DNA from: Chloroherpetonaceae bacterium | Lineage (GTDB): Bacteria; Bacteroidota; Chlorobiia; Chlorobiales; Chloroherpetonaceae | Direction: 5' to 3' | Length of the DNA: 64,000 nucleotides | NCBI GenBank assembly: GCA_028277445.1 | Contig: JANQGG010000060.1 | Span: forward strand, 47,330 to 111,329 | Notes under the pieces: model-generated | Databases searched by the model: none | Told to the model about the DNA's origin: nothing | Seen by the model: the letters and a program-made list of their open reading frames with translations, nothing else | Program-made: the position numbers and the translations under genes | Shown: one piece after another, positions 50,610-60,049 of the stretch | Position numbering within the stretch: position 1 is the stretch's first letter | Layout: every line of letters begins with the position of its first letter

Positions 50610-52046
50610 TTAATTCAACGCCTGAAGCTTTTGTGAAACGCCTAAAATGGTTGCTTCGTCATAAGGCTTGCCAATAATCTGCATGCCAACCGGCATGTTT
50701 TGGGATGTAAACCCTGCAGGAACGCTTATTGCCGGAACACCGCTCAGATTTGCTGTTACGGTGTAAATATCTGCCAAATACATCGCCAGTGGATCATCCA
50801 GTTTTTCACCCAATGTAAACGGCGGAATCGGTGAAGTTGGCCCTGCGATCACATCAATCGATTCAAACGCACTTAAATAGTCGTCACGTATCAATCGCCT
50901 GACTTGCTGCGCTTTTTTATAGTAAGCATCATAATACCCTGCTGAAAGCACATAGGTACCTAGCATGATTCTTCGCTTCACTTCATCACCAAATCCTTCA
51001 CTTCGCGAATTGACATACATCTCTTCCAAATCGGGATGTGCCTGAGAGCGATACCCATATCTGGCGCCATCGTATCGGGAAAGGTTTGAAGATGCTTCAG
51101 CATTTGCCAGGATATAATAAGTTGCCAAAGCATATTTGGAGTATGGCAATGAAATTTCAACCAGTTCAGCGCCTTGGGTTTTTAACGCCTCTAACTTTTC
51201 ATTTATGATTGATTTGATACCTTCATCCAAAGCATCAGTAAAAAACTCTTTCGGAACGCCTATTTTAAGTCCATTCATCGTAAATTCTGAAATGGCATTG
51301 GCGTAATTCTGAACGTCGGCATCCCCAGAGGTTGAGTCTTTTGGGTCTTCGCCTGCAATAACTTCCAATACGCGTGCCGCATCCTCAGAATTTTTAGCCA
51401 GAACGCCAATTTGATCAAATGATGAAGCAAACGCCACCAAGCCATAACGTGAAACCCTACCATAAGTTGGTTTCAGGCCAACCACATTGCAAAACGATGC
51501 CGGCTGCCTGACCGATCCACCAGTATCGGAACCTAATGCAACCATAGCGCAATCGGCTGAAACTGCCGCCGCAGAACCACCCGAACTACCGCCTGGGACT
51601 TTGGTTTGATCAACCGGATTTTTTGTAGGACCAAAGAATGAATTTTCGGTTGAGCTTCCCATGGCAAATTCATCCATATTCAACTTTCCCAAAATCACAA
51701 CATCTTCCGCTTCTATGCGCTCAATAACCGTTGCATCGTATATGCTATTGAACTCGGATAAAATTTTGGAGGCGCATGTGAGCTTTTTATTTTTGATTGC
51801 AATATTATCTTTAATTGCCATAGGCATACCAAAAAGCTTACCAAGCGGCTTTCCTTCAGCAAGTTTTTGATCCAAACGCTCGGCTTGCTTTAAGGCGCTT
51901 TCTTCAAAAACCTCTATAAAGGCATTAATAGATTGGTGATTTTTAATACGAGTAAGGTAACTCTGAACGACAGCTTTTACTGAAGTATTTCCTGACTCAA
52001 GACTTGTTCTGAGTTCGGAATACGATGCAAATACAAATTCAGGCAC
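50610..52046 (-). CDS. gatA: Asp/Glu-tRNA amidotransferase subunit A
   Basis: 478 residues of the amidase signature family. The Ser-cisSer-Lys triad is visible: [17 protein letters not shown] (Lys), [37 protein letters not shown] (cis-Ser and nucleophilic Ser). It hydrolyses glutamine to supply ammonia for Gln-tRNA and/or Asn-tRNA formation. gatB and gatC are not in the window, so the complex is split. The final part has [27 protein letters not shown]. No ribosome site is obvious. Confidence 0.95.
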   Translation of the reverse strand: MPEFVFASYSELRTSLESGNTSVKAVVQSYLTRIKNHQSINAFIEVFEESALKQAERLDQKLAEGKPLGKLFGMPMAIKDNIAIKNKKLTCASKILSEFNSIYDATVIERIEAEDVVILGKLNMDEFAMGSSTENSFFGPTKNPVDQTKVPGGSSGGSAAAVSADCAMVALGSDTGGSVRQPASFCNVVGLKPTYGRVSRYGLVAFASSFDQIGVLAKNSEDAARVLEVIAGEDPKDSTSGDADVQNYANAISEFTMNGLKIGVPKEFFTDALDEGIKSIINEKLEALKTQGAELVEISLPYSKYALATYYILANAEASSNLSRYDGARYGYRSQAHPDLEEMYVNSRSEGFGDEVKRRIMLGTYVLSAGYYDAYYKKAQQVRRLIRDDYLSAFESIDVIAGPTSPIPPFTLGEKLDDPLAMYLADIYTVTANLSGVPAISVPAGFTSQNMPVGMQIIGKPYDEATILGVSQKLQALN

Positions 52047-52408
52047 AGATCAACAATTAGTTTTTATAGATAAAATAATGCTTATTTAATTATCCAAAAT
52101 TTATGTAGCCTTGTTTTATTTACAAGGGAAAATCAACATATACTTAAGCTGAAGATAAGCTAACTGAGGAATTATTTGTAGAAACGCTCTCTCCGAATCC
52201 TAATATTTTGTATCTTAAGTGCTCAAGATAAGAAAGCTTCGGAACTTTTCAATGGTTTTCTTTAGTGTTAAATCTATTGAGTTTACAAGATTTTAATCTT
52301 CTTGTTAAGTTTTTGGGTTAAATTATAGGTTGATTTTTAGAAAGTTGAAAAATAAATTATGCCCGCCAGGTATTATTTGGGTATTTAAAGAATAGAAATT
52401 GTTAAATC
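52047..52408. other. gene-free divergent interval between gatA and uppS
   Basis: 362 bases containing both promoters. A small inverted repeat CCTTG-ttttattta-CAAGG (52113-52131) sits near the gatA side. No known RNA element or gene is seen. Confidence 0.5.
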
Positions 52409-53296
52409 GTGCAAACATTACTAAAAAGCATCGCAAAAACATCACTAAACGACGAACAGTCAAAAGAACAACCGTTCGACGATCAAGAGCAGCAATCATT
52501 AAAAGCTCATGGCTCGTTGCCTAAACACATTGCTATTATTATGGATGGTAATGGCCGCTGGGCTAAGGAACGTGGCAAAATAAGGGTATTGGGTCATAAA
52601 GCCGGCGTAAGCTCTGTTCGCGACATTGTTGAAGCTTGCCGACAGCTTGAAATTAACTATTTAACGCTTTACACGTTTTCAAAAGAAAATTGGAAAAGAC
52701 CCAAACATGAAGTTTCAGCGTTAATGAACCTTTTAATTTCTGCCTTGCATGACGAAACCGAAGAACTTCATCAAAATGGCGTTCGAATCAATTTTATTGG
52801 AAATATTCAGGATTTACCTAAAAAAGTACAAGATTCCTTGAACAATGCGGTGGCACTTACTAAGAATAATTCCAAAATGGTTTTGTCGCTGGCATTAAGC
52901 TATAGCGGTCGATGGGAAATTATGGAAGCGGCTAAAAAAATTGCCAAAGCTGCTCAGTCAGGCACATTAAATCCTGATATGATCAATGAATCAATGTTTG
53001 AGTCTTACTTATCAACATCTGATATCCCAAATCCGGAGCTGCTTATCAGAACCAGCGGTGAGTTTCGTTTAAGCAATTTTTTACTCTGGCAATTGGCTTA
53101 CACAGAAATTTACATTAGCAATTGTTTCTGGCCGGACTTTAATCGCTATAAACTTTATCAAGCGTTGCGGGATTATCAACGACGCGAGCGCAGATATGGC
53201 ATGACTAGCGAGCAAGTCAACGACTTGAAACCTGCATTAAAACAATTTCCATTTAGAGAACGCACATCTTTATTATCCACAGACAAATTAGGTTAA
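52409..53296 (+). CDS. uppS: isoprenyl (undecaprenyl) diphosphate synthase
   Basis: 295 residues with a GTG start; an in-frame stop six bases upstream excludes anything longer, so the ~38-residue hydrophilic N-terminal extension (QSKEQPFDDQEQQ) is genuine unless an internal start is used. Core motifs are HIAIIMDGNGRWAKERGKIRVLGHKAGV (catalytic Asp and Arg), LTLYTFSKENWKRP and IRTSGEFRLSNFLLWQLAYTEIYIS. It makes the C55 carrier for cell-wall and O-antigen assembly. The gene is six bases before bamA, a coupled envelope pair. Confidence 0.96.
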   Translation: MQTLLKSIAKTSLNDEQSKEQPFDDQEQQSLKAHGSLPKHIAIIMDGNGRWAKERGKIRVLGHKAGVSSVRDIVEACRQLEINYLTLYTFSKENWKRPKHEVSALMNLLISALHDETEELHQNGVRINFIGNIQDLPKKVQDSLNNAVALTKNNSKMVLSLALSYSGRWEIMEAAKKIAKAAQSGTLNPDMINESMFESYLSTSDIPNPELLIRTSGEFRLSNFLLWQLAYTEIYISNCFWPDFNRYKLYQALRDYQRRERRYGMTSEQVNDLKPALKQFPFRERTSLLSTDKLG

Positions 53297-53302
53297 TAGT
53301 TA

Positions 53303-55750
53303 ATGATCAAACATAGTTTACACAAAACTACTATTAGGTTATTTCTCCTGATAATTGGAATAAATTTTCTTTTTTCAACGCCTTCGGCTTTCGCTCAATT
53401 TGCACCATCAACGGCTAATACCCCAAAAAAAATCACGGTTTTGGGCATTACTGTTGATGGGCTGACAACCATTGCCGAAAAGGATATCTTAACGCGTTTT
53501 TCCATCAAAAAAGGGGATGAAATCCGAATTCCTGGCGGCACCGAAGTCTCCGATGCTATTAAACGGCTTTGGAAACAAAACCTGTTCAGCGATGTTCAGG
53601 TTGAAATTGATAAGGAAACCGCTGAGGGCATCTACCTTAGATTGATCTTAAAAGAATACCCTGTACTCACCGAAGTGGTTTATCAAGGCAATGATGAATA
53701 TGATGCCGAAGATTTGGATCAGGAAACCAATTTAATTAAAGGCTCGCCTGCAACGCCTCAATCTGTTGAAGCAGCTCGTCAAAAGCTATTGTCATTTTAT
53801 GAAGAAGAAGGCTATTTAAGAGCTGTGGTTCAAACTGAAATTAAAGCCACTGCAAACAATTACGCTACGGTTTATTTCACCATTGAAGAAAATTCACGAG
53901 TCATTATTGAACAAATTACGTTTCATGGTAATGAGGCCTTTGATGATGATGAACTTCGTGGGGTGTTAGATGAAACCAAACAAAACAATTTCTTGCGCAC
54001 TATTTTTGGCCGACCGGTTTTGGATAGAAAGAAATTTGAGCAGGATATCGATTTACTGGTTGACTTTTACCGTGAAAAAGGCTACCGCGATGTTCAGTTT
54101 TTGAAAGATTCCGTCTCTTATTCATCTTCAAAAGAAGACCTTTACCTGGATATTTTTATTTCTGAAGGCCCGAAGTATGTGATCCGTAATATCACCTGGG
54201 AAGGCAATACCAAACCTTTTGCGACTGAAGACATTTTAACCGAGCGATTCGGGTTTAAAAAAGGCGATACATACAATAAAAAACGCCTGGAAGAACGCTT
54301 AAATTTCTCCCAGGATGGCGACGATATTAGCTCGCTTTATCTGGATAAAGGTTATCTGGCATTTCGTCCGTTTATGGAAGAAAGCGTTGTTGAAGGCGAT
54401 TCTGTTGATCTGAATATCTACCTTAATGAAGGCGAACAGTTTAGAATCCGTCGCGTAGAAATTGCCGGTAATACCAAAACCAAAGACCATGTCGTTCGTC
54501 GCGAGCTGTACACGAGACCAGGCGATCTTTTCAGCCGCGAACGAATCGTGCGGAGTGTCAGGCAGCTTGCGCAACTCAATTACTTCGACCAGGAGCGCAT
54601 CAATCCCGATGTTAAACCAAATCCTAAAACATCGGAAGTTGACCTCACTTACGAACTTATTGAAAAACAAACCGATACCTTTAATGCCTCTGCCGGTTAT
54701 AGTGCGGCTATTGGCATGACCGGCTCGCTGGGTTTAACCTTCAATAATTTTTCGATTCAGGATGTATTTAAAGCGGATGCCTGGTCGCCAATACCTCATG
54801 GCGATGGCCAGCAACTAACCTTTAACTGGCAGTTTGGGAACTACAGCTACCGAAACCTTTCGATTGGTTTTACCGAGCCTTGGGCGTTTGGAACGCCAAC
54901 TTCTATTGGGGTTAATTTGTATGACATCACCCAGGATTACGGCTCAAAAATCCAACAAACCGGTATTTCATTAACCGTTGGCCGGCGTCTCAGATGGCCG
55001 GATGATTATTTTAGCATCAGTTGGACCGTTCGCTATCAACGCAATATCGGTGGATTCATTAATTTTATTTCTACCGATGATGAACCTGGTGACGCCACCG
55101 AAGTGTCCCTATCTCAAACCATTCGTAGAAACAGTTTCGATAATCCCATTTATCCAAGACGCGGCAGCAACTTTTCATTAACATCCCAGATTTCGGGCGG
55201 GCCGCTTCCAGGCTCGGTAAACTTCTATAAATTTACCGGACAAAACGCTTGGCATACTCAGATAGCTGGCGATCTTGTTTTTCGCGTTTCTAACGATTAC
55301 GGCTATATTGCCCGTTTCGATGATACGGACTACATTCCCTACATCAATTTCTTTTATATGGGTGGAAGCGGTATTTCATCGCTGCCAACCATCCAAATGC
55401 GCGGGTATGATGATCGCAGCATCGGTGTGCTTGAACCTTCAACCGATCTATACACCGGACGCATTTACACCAAATTTGGTAGTGAATTGCGCTACCCGTT
55501 AACCCTTAATCCTTCTGCCTCAGTTTACATGCTTGCGTTTGCCGAAGCCGGTAACCTTTGGGATAAGCCAACCAATGTTAACTTCAACAACCTAAAGCGT
55601 TCGGTTGGCTTTGGTATTCGTGTGTTTCTACCCATCATCGGTTTAATTGGTTTGGATTATGGCTATGGCTTTGATCCGATTCCCGAGTTTCCCAATCGGC
55701 CAAACCAAGGCTGGAACTTCCAGTTTGTTTTTGGCCAGTTTGCCCAATAA
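53303..55750 (+). CDS. bamA: outer-membrane assembly factor BamA
   Basis: 815 residues. A signal peptide (LFLLIIGINFLFSTPSAFAQ) is followed by five POTRA domains (about 40-430; for example ITVDGLTTIAEKDILTRFSIKKGD, ITFHGNEAFDDDELR and VEIAGNTKTKDHVVRRELYTRPGD) and a C-terminal 16-strand barrel. The barrel loop-6 VRGF motif is IQMRGYDDRSIG here. The final strand ends WNFQFVFGQFAQ. BamA folds and inserts outer-membrane barrels, which would include the porins and OMPLA in this window. Six bases after uppS. Confidence 0.96.
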   Translation: MIKHSLHKTTIRLFLLIIGINFLFSTPSAFAQFAPSTANTPKKITVLGITVDGLTTIAEKDILTRFSIKKGDEIRIPGGTEVSDAIKRLWKQNLFSDVQVEIDKETAEGIYLRLILKEYPVLTEVVYQGNDEYDAEDLDQETNLIKGSPATPQSVEAARQKLLSFYEEEGYLRAVVQTEIKATANNYATVYFTIEENSRVIIEQITFHGNEAFDDDELRGVLDETKQNNFLRTIFGRPVLDRKKFEQDIDLLVDFYREKGYRDVQFLKDSVSYSSSKEDLYLDIFISEGPKYVIRNITWEGNTKPFATEDILTERFGFKKGDTYNKKRLEERLNFSQDGDDISSLYLDKGYLAFRPFMEESVVEGDSVDLNIYLNEGEQFRIRRVEIAGNTKTKDHVVRRELYTRPGDLFSRERIVRSVRQLAQLNYFDQERINPDVKPNPKTSEVDLTYELIEKQTDTFNASAGYSAAIGMTGSLGLTFNNFSIQDVFKADAWSPIPHGDGQQLTFNWQFGNYSYRNLSIGFTEPWAFGTPTSIGVNLYDITQDYGSKIQQTGISLTVGRRLRWPDDYFSISWTVRYQRNIGGFINFISTDDEPGDATEVSLSQTIRRNSFDNPIYPRRGSNFSLTSQISGGPLPGSVNFYKFTGQNAWHTQIAGDLVFRVSNDYGYIARFDDTDYIPYINFFYMGGSGISSLPTIQMRGYDDRSIGVLEPSTDLYTGRIYTKFGSELRYPLTLNPSASVYMLAFAEAGNLWDKPTNVNFNNLKRSVGFGIRVFLPIIGLIGLDYGYGFDPIPEFPNRPNQGWNFQFVFGQFAQ

Positions 55751-56435
55751 ACCATCCCGCGGCAAGTTACGATTTATCAGATGTCATGATGAGTTCTTAT
55801 CCCACGCTGGCAGTGGCGGCTTTGAAAACAATAGGCTGCAACCCCTTGTTATAGTTATACTTATGCGTCATTGGAAGCCAAAAAAACAAACCGGAAATGA
55901 CGATAAAAGAAAATAACATGTCTTTGCGAGCCAGTGTAACCGGCGCGGCAAACCATAAACATAAGCTGGATTGCTTCACTTGAGCCTGTCCTGAGCGAAG
56001 CCGAAGGATTCACAATGACACTTGAGAATGCGTGTTATTAATTTTTAAATCCGTCATTAGTAATCGGAAATTTTTGGCGTGAATAGCCAAAAATACAAAT
56101 AAGTAATGACGAATTCATTAACTTAAAGTTCATCAACCAGCCAGGTCATGCCTGCGCACCCATCCACCCATAGGCTACTGCTTTCGCAGGAGCGACAACA
56201 ACAAAACCTCATTTTAGTAGTCAATGATTTGGACAAGCCAAATACAAATAGGAAATGATAGGATAAAATCGGTCATTGAGCGGAGCCGAAATGCCGATTT
56301 TGAACGTTATGTTGTCATTGGAAACTCGATACGGCATCCGGGAGCAGAACTTTTTGCTCAGTCACTGTATTCCAGTCTGCGAAGACGATTCACAGCAAGT
56401 TATGGGGTATTGAATCCTAAACCACAATAAACCAA
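55751..56435. other. 685-bp gene-free interval dominated by repeats
   Basis: From 55917 to 56030 lie short units TTTGCGAGCCAGTG, GGATTGCTTCACTTGAGCCTGTCCTGAGCGAAGCCGAAGG and CACAATGACA, the GTCATTGCGAGC / GCAATCC style of intergenic repeat. Copy B of the 220-bp repeat occupies 56068-56292. A 68-codon frame at 56224-56430 is made from this material and is not called. Confidence 0.65.
56068..56292 (-). repeat. ~220-bp dispersed repeat, copy B (inverted relative to 46443-46662)
   Basis: Reverse-complement counterpart of copy A, including the CTGC-tttc-GCAG hairpin core and a CCATCCACCCATAGGCTACTG version of the variable centre. The two copies face each other across about 9.4 kb. Confidence 0.85.
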
Positions 56436-57161
56436 TTACGACCCTATTAAACTTTTTACCAGCGTCGGCATTGCTTCCGAAGCTTTTTTATCAAAGACTT
56501 TAAATCCTGCCAATACCTCCCTGGCCGGTTTTGGATCAATGAAATACTTTTCAGGGGCTTGCTCAAAAACGTTCAATAAACCGGCCGCCGGATAAACTTT
56601 CGCCGAAGTTCCAACCCCGATAAACACATCGGTTGTCTCAACCAAATCTTCAAGGTAATCATGTTGCATATTGACAGCTTCACCAAACCAAACCACATCC
56701 GGCCTTACCCTTGCGCCACATTGGGGGCACTTATCTTCAAGCGTGATAGGATTGGAAATTGTGTCTTTATAAGAACAGCAAAACAAATCGTTTCGATATG
56801 CCGGAATATCTTCATGGAACTCACACTTTTTCCAATCAATTCGGCCATGAAGATGCCAAACATTTTTAACGCCGGCTCGCTCCAATAAATCATCAATGTT
56901 TTGCGTGATACAAACGACATTATGATGTTTTGATAATTCGGCGATGGCCTCATGCGCAGGATTCGGCAGGCATGTTTTCATCTTCTGAAATCGCTTGGCG
57001 TAAAAATCCAACACCAACGCTGCATCTTTTGCCCAACCTTCAGGTGAAGCGACGTCTTCTATCCGATGAGTTTCCCATAACCCGTCCGACTCGCGAAATG
57101 TTGGCACGCCACTTTCTGCAGAAAGACCTGCGCCGCTAAAAATAACAATGCGTTTTTTCAT
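56436..57161 (-). CDS. cobB: sirtuin-type NAD-dependent protein deacylase (CobB-like)
   Basis: 241 residues from ATG 57161. The NAD fold has FSGAGLSAESGVPTFRESDGLW, TQNIDDLLERAG and the catalytic His of HLHGRIDW. A Cys zinc module is present (CEFHEDI ... CPQCGARVRPDVVWFGE). Tyr54 and Arg57 (FYAKRF) match the Tyr-x-x-Arg motif of class III sirtuins, such as CobB and SIRT5, that remove succinyl and malonyl groups as well as acetyl. A GTG eight codons earlier (57185) is a weaker start. It follows the DUF2779 gene closely and is probably co-transcribed. Confidence 0.93.
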   Translation of the reverse strand: MKKRIVIFSGAGLSAESGVPTFRESDGLWETHRIEDVASPEGWAKDAALVLDFYAKRFQKMKTCLPNPAHEAIAELSKHHNVVCITQNIDDLLERAGVKNVWHLHGRIDWKKCEFHEDIPAYRNDLFCCSYKDTISNPITLEDKCPQCGARVRPDVVWFGEAVNMQHDYLEDLVETTDVFIGVGTSAKVYPAAGLLNVFEQAPEKYFIDPKPAREVLAGFKVFDKKASEAMPTLVKSLIGS

Positions 57162-57190
57162 AGTGTTATTATTGAGTTTTGTCACAACAT

Positions 57191-58651
57191 TTATAAGGAA
57201 GATAATACCTGGTGAATCCTTACCATGGCAAACGTATCCATTTTACAATAATCTTTTAATGCACTTTCCAACGCCAATTTTTGATTCACATTTTTTTCCC
57301 TGATCATTTGATCCCATATTGCTTGCGCTTCATCGCCCTTTTTAACCGCCAATTGGTTATAAGAAAGTTCGGGTACAAGAACCGGTAAAACATTTTTTAT
57401 TGACGCCGATCCTAAAAAATCCGGATGCATGTAATGATTTTTAAAAACGAGCATCTGATCCCATAACCGATCAATCATACCAGAGAGCGCTTCGGCATAT
57501 TGTGGCATTGCATCCATTAATTCGTTTAAAACTCGTCGCTCAAACGAGGCGTTATACACGATAATTGAGCCTTGCGATTCAATATCAGACATTAAGGATT
57601 TTGTCAACGGCAGTCTGGGATCCGATTCATCCCGATGCAAATACGCTTTATGGACGCGCTCCCCGTTTTTATCTAACACATGGCAACTGTACTGAAACGG
57701 AAACTGCTGATAGGGCCTCATGCCATCAAACCTTGGAATAGGCGGATTGAACGTTTCAAAATCAAAAAAATACAACGGGTATGCCAACCGGCTCAACTCG
57801 GTACTAATTTGAGTTTTGTTGATTTCAACCCGATTGGTTTTAACGCTCTGCACATAACGCTGCTGTGTTTCGGTCAAAGGAAAATCATCCGGTAAATCGT
57901 GTATTGCCAGGCAGTTTTCTTCAATAAGTTTTTGCGATTTGTTGCGATGCAGCCTTGGAATTGTAAAAATTGATTTTTCAGGGACATGCACCCAACATAT
58001 GGGCTTTATCGGGCAATGATGAGGGTGCGAGCAACGGTAACCGATTGGTTTTTCAGGCTCAGAGCCGGAAAGCATGTGTTGAAATAGCGATAGTTTTTCG
58101 GGTAAGCCGGCTTTAAACAAGGCAACTTCATGGGTGACATCTTCCACAACAAATAAATTGGAAAGATCGGGATAAACACAGTCTTTGCTGTTGATGTACA
58201 TCAAATTAACCGATTCGATGGGAATATGATTCTGCTCAAGAACATACCACTGAACGGCGATGTCGGGGATATGAAGATTAGAATCGAACTTTGTTGTCGA
58301 TTTCACTTCAATCAATTGCCAGGCGTTTTGCGGAGTTCGTTCTAAAATGTCGCACCGAATAAAAAGTCCCTGGGTTTGGAAAGCGGCTTCAAAAAGCATG
58401 GGCGTTTGATCCTTAATCGCTTTCCGGGTTTCCACTATAGCGCTATTTCCATGAGATTCAATAAGCACACCTTCCGGAAAGCAATCCCTGGCATATGCCC
58501 CAACAAGCTGCCCTTGTTCCAACAATTGCTCTTGTGAACTGCTGAGCTCTTCTAAAACTTCGGGCTTGTGAAGCTCAAGCCACAATCGTTTTTCGCATTG
58601 CAATCCGCTTAAAAAAGTTGATTTTGAAAGCCTGCCCATTGAATTTGTCAT
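57191..58651 (-). CDS. DUF2779 protein: Cas4/RecB-like nuclease plus DEDD-type exonuclease domains
   Basis: 486 residues. The N-terminal half resembles PD-(D/E)xK nucleases with an Fe-S clamp: Cys19 in LSGLQCEKRLWL, RCDILERTPQNAWQLIEVKSTTKFD near 100-118 (Asp...Glu-x-Lys), and Cys207, Cys213, Cys219 (CSHPHHCPIKPIC). That is one Cys upstream and three downstream, as in Cas4/AddB-type proteins. The C-terminal half has the RNase-H-like exonuclease residues DFETFNPP (about 298), VYNASFERRVLNEL (about 366) and DYCKMDTFAMV (about 469). DUF2779 proteins are widespread and uncharacterised; nucleic-acid processing or repair is inferred. Confidence 0.85.
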   Translation of the reverse strand: MTNSMGRLSKSTFLSGLQCEKRLWLELHKPEVLEELSSSQEQLLEQGQLVGAYARDCFPEGVLIESHGNSAIVETRKAIKDQTPMLFEAAFQTQGLFIRCDILERTPQNAWQLIEVKSTTKFDSNLHIPDIAVQWYVLEQNHIPIESVNLMYINSKDCVYPDLSNLFVVEDVTHEVALFKAGLPEKLSLFQHMLSGSEPEKPIGYRCSHPHHCPIKPICWVHVPEKSIFTIPRLHRNKSQKLIEENCLAIHDLPDDFPLTETQQRYVQSVKTNRVEINKTQISTELSRLAYPLYFFDFETFNPPIPRFDGMRPYQQFPFQYSCHVLDKNGERVHKAYLHRDESDPRLPLTKSLMSDIESQGSIIVYNASFERRVLNELMDAMPQYAEALSGMIDRLWDQMLVFKNHYMHPDFLGSASIKNVLPVLVPELSYNQLAVKKGDEAQAIWDQMIREKNVNQKLALESALKDYCKMDTFAMVRIHQVLSSL

Positions 58652-58772
58652 CAGCTTTTTCCAACAAGGTTAAATGCTCAAATTATGCTTTAATAATTTA
58701 ATTGCCGATAGTTGATTTAACACCTTTACTGATGTATCTTTTTTAAAAAATCAACTCATTAAACCCAATTTT

Positions 58773-59300
58773 ATGACTATTGATGATTTGGAAGCCTTGT
58801 TCGGCGGCAAAAAGTCATCCCCCTCAAAACAAGAAATTGATCGGTTTAAAAATTTTCCAAACAAACTTGAATTTGCTATAGAAGGCATCAGCGGATCAAA
58901 AATAAAATGGAAGCCTAATCCCAAGCAATTTTCCATTCGGGAGATCATATGTCATTTGGTAGATATGGAGTCGCTAACGCTTGCCAACATGAATGCCATC
59001 ATTGCTTCCGAAAAAAATAAACCGGCAAAGCTCCTGAGATTTGACACCGTAAACTTAGCCAGCCGTTTTGAATACAACGAGCAGGATGAGCTTCTGGCCA
59101 TTCAGTCTCTTAAATATTTCAGACAACACATGTCCGAAATTTTAAAAATCTTGCCGGAAACTATTTTTGATAAACAGGGACTTTGGGAAAACGACAAAAA
59201 GATCGCCCTCCTGGAAGTACTTTCGACACATAATCAGCAAGCTGATAAGTACCTCAAAGATATCGAATTAATTAAAGAAGAATTCACGGGGCAAGATTAA
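58773..59300 (+). CDS. DinB-like (four-helix metal-binding) protein
   Basis: 175 residues, all-helical. SIREIICHLVDMESLTLANMNAIIASEKN and LLEVLSTHNQQADKYLKDIELI are the two His-bearing helices of the DinB/YfiT fold, which hold a divalent metal. The first helix (KQEIDRFKNFPNKLEFAIEGI) and EQDELLAIQSLKYFRQHMSEIL complete the bundle. Family members include thiol transferases and DNA-damage-induced proteins with unknown role. It is convergent with the bifunctional nuclease gene, with three bases between the ends. Confidence 0.8.
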   Translation: MTIDDLEALFGGKKSSPSKQEIDRFKNFPNKLEFAIEGISGSKIKWKPNPKQFSIREIICHLVDMESLTLANMNAIIASEKNKPAKLLRFDTVNLASRFEYNEQDELLAIQSLKYFRQHMSEILKILPETIFDKQGLWENDKKIALLEVLSTHNQQADKYLKDIELIKEEFTGQD

Positions 59301-59303
59301 GCC

Positions 59304-59903
59304 TTAAGAATTGCTGGTTAAGCGATCAATTTCATCCCGAATTGTTGCAGCTTTTTCATAATCCTCTTTTTGAATCGCCTCATCCAACTGGGACTTTAAT
59401 TGGGCGATACGTGCTTCCGGGCTTGTAGCCGGAACTTCCTTATCTTTGGGTTCATCGGTCGCCTCTTTTTCAACGCCTTCTTGTTCTTCAAGTCGTTCGT
59501 CGGAAATGCCGGCTTCATTCATAACATCTTCACTGACGTAAATGGGAGATTCACAACGAACCGCAACAGCAATTGCATCACTGGGTCTGGCATCAATTTC
59601 GTGAGAAACGCCATTCATCTCACAAATTACTTTTGCGTAGAATGTTTCGTTTTTAAGTTCATCAATCATAACTTCGGTAACCGAAATACTGAATGAATCA
59701 ATAATACTGCGGACAAGATCGTGAGTAAACGGACGCGGCGCTTTAATATTTTCTAATTTCAACGCAATTGCCTGTGCTTCATTACCACCAATAATAATAG
59801 GCAACTTTCGCTTCCCTCCCACCTCAAATAAAATTAATGCATATGCCCCGTTGTTATGAGGACTTGTTGATAATCCTAAAATTTCTACTTGAACTTTTTT
59901 CAT
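59304..59903 (-). CDS. bifunctional nuclease (DUF151) with C-terminal UVR motif
   Basis: 199 residues. Residues 1-130 are the BFN/DUF151 domain: VEILGLSTSPHNNGAYALILFEVGGKRKLPIIIGGNEAQAIALKLE, RPFTHDLVRSIIDSF and DARPSDAIAVAVRCESPIYVSEDV, the family signatures. An acidic linker then leads to a UVR motif (EARIAQLKSQLDEAIQKEDYEKAATIRDEIDRL), as in UvrB/UvrC and ClpC/McsA. This architecture is usual in the FCB group. Nuclease activity has been shown for plant homologues; the bacterial role is unclear. Confidence 0.92.
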   Translation of the reverse strand: MKKVQVEILGLSTSPHNNGAYALILFEVGGKRKLPIIIGGNEAQAIALKLENIKAPRPFTHDLVRSIIDSFSISVTEVMIDELKNETFYAKVICEMNGVSHEIDARPSDAIAVAVRCESPIYVSEDVMNEAGISDERLEEQEGVEKEATDEPKDKEVPATSPEARIAQLKSQLDEAIQKEDYEKAATIRDEIDRLTSNS

Positions 59904-60049
59904 ATCCTACCATTCCTGCGAAGGTACTTCACTTCAAAAAAGGTTGTGTAAGTTAATTCAGTAAAATAAGTCAAACCCAATAAAAACAAAACACCAATCC
60001 AGAGATTCACCAATTATTTAAAGCATTCTTAGACTCATATATCGAACCA

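Noticed and set aside
56224..56430. 68-codon plus-strand frame
   Set aside because: Its first half is the dispersed 220-bp repeat.
56436..57161. Sir2 defence-type NADase
   Set aside because: Length, zinc Cys pattern and Tyr-x-x-Arg motif fit a free-standing CobB-type deacylase rather than a ThsA- or DSR-like defence effector.
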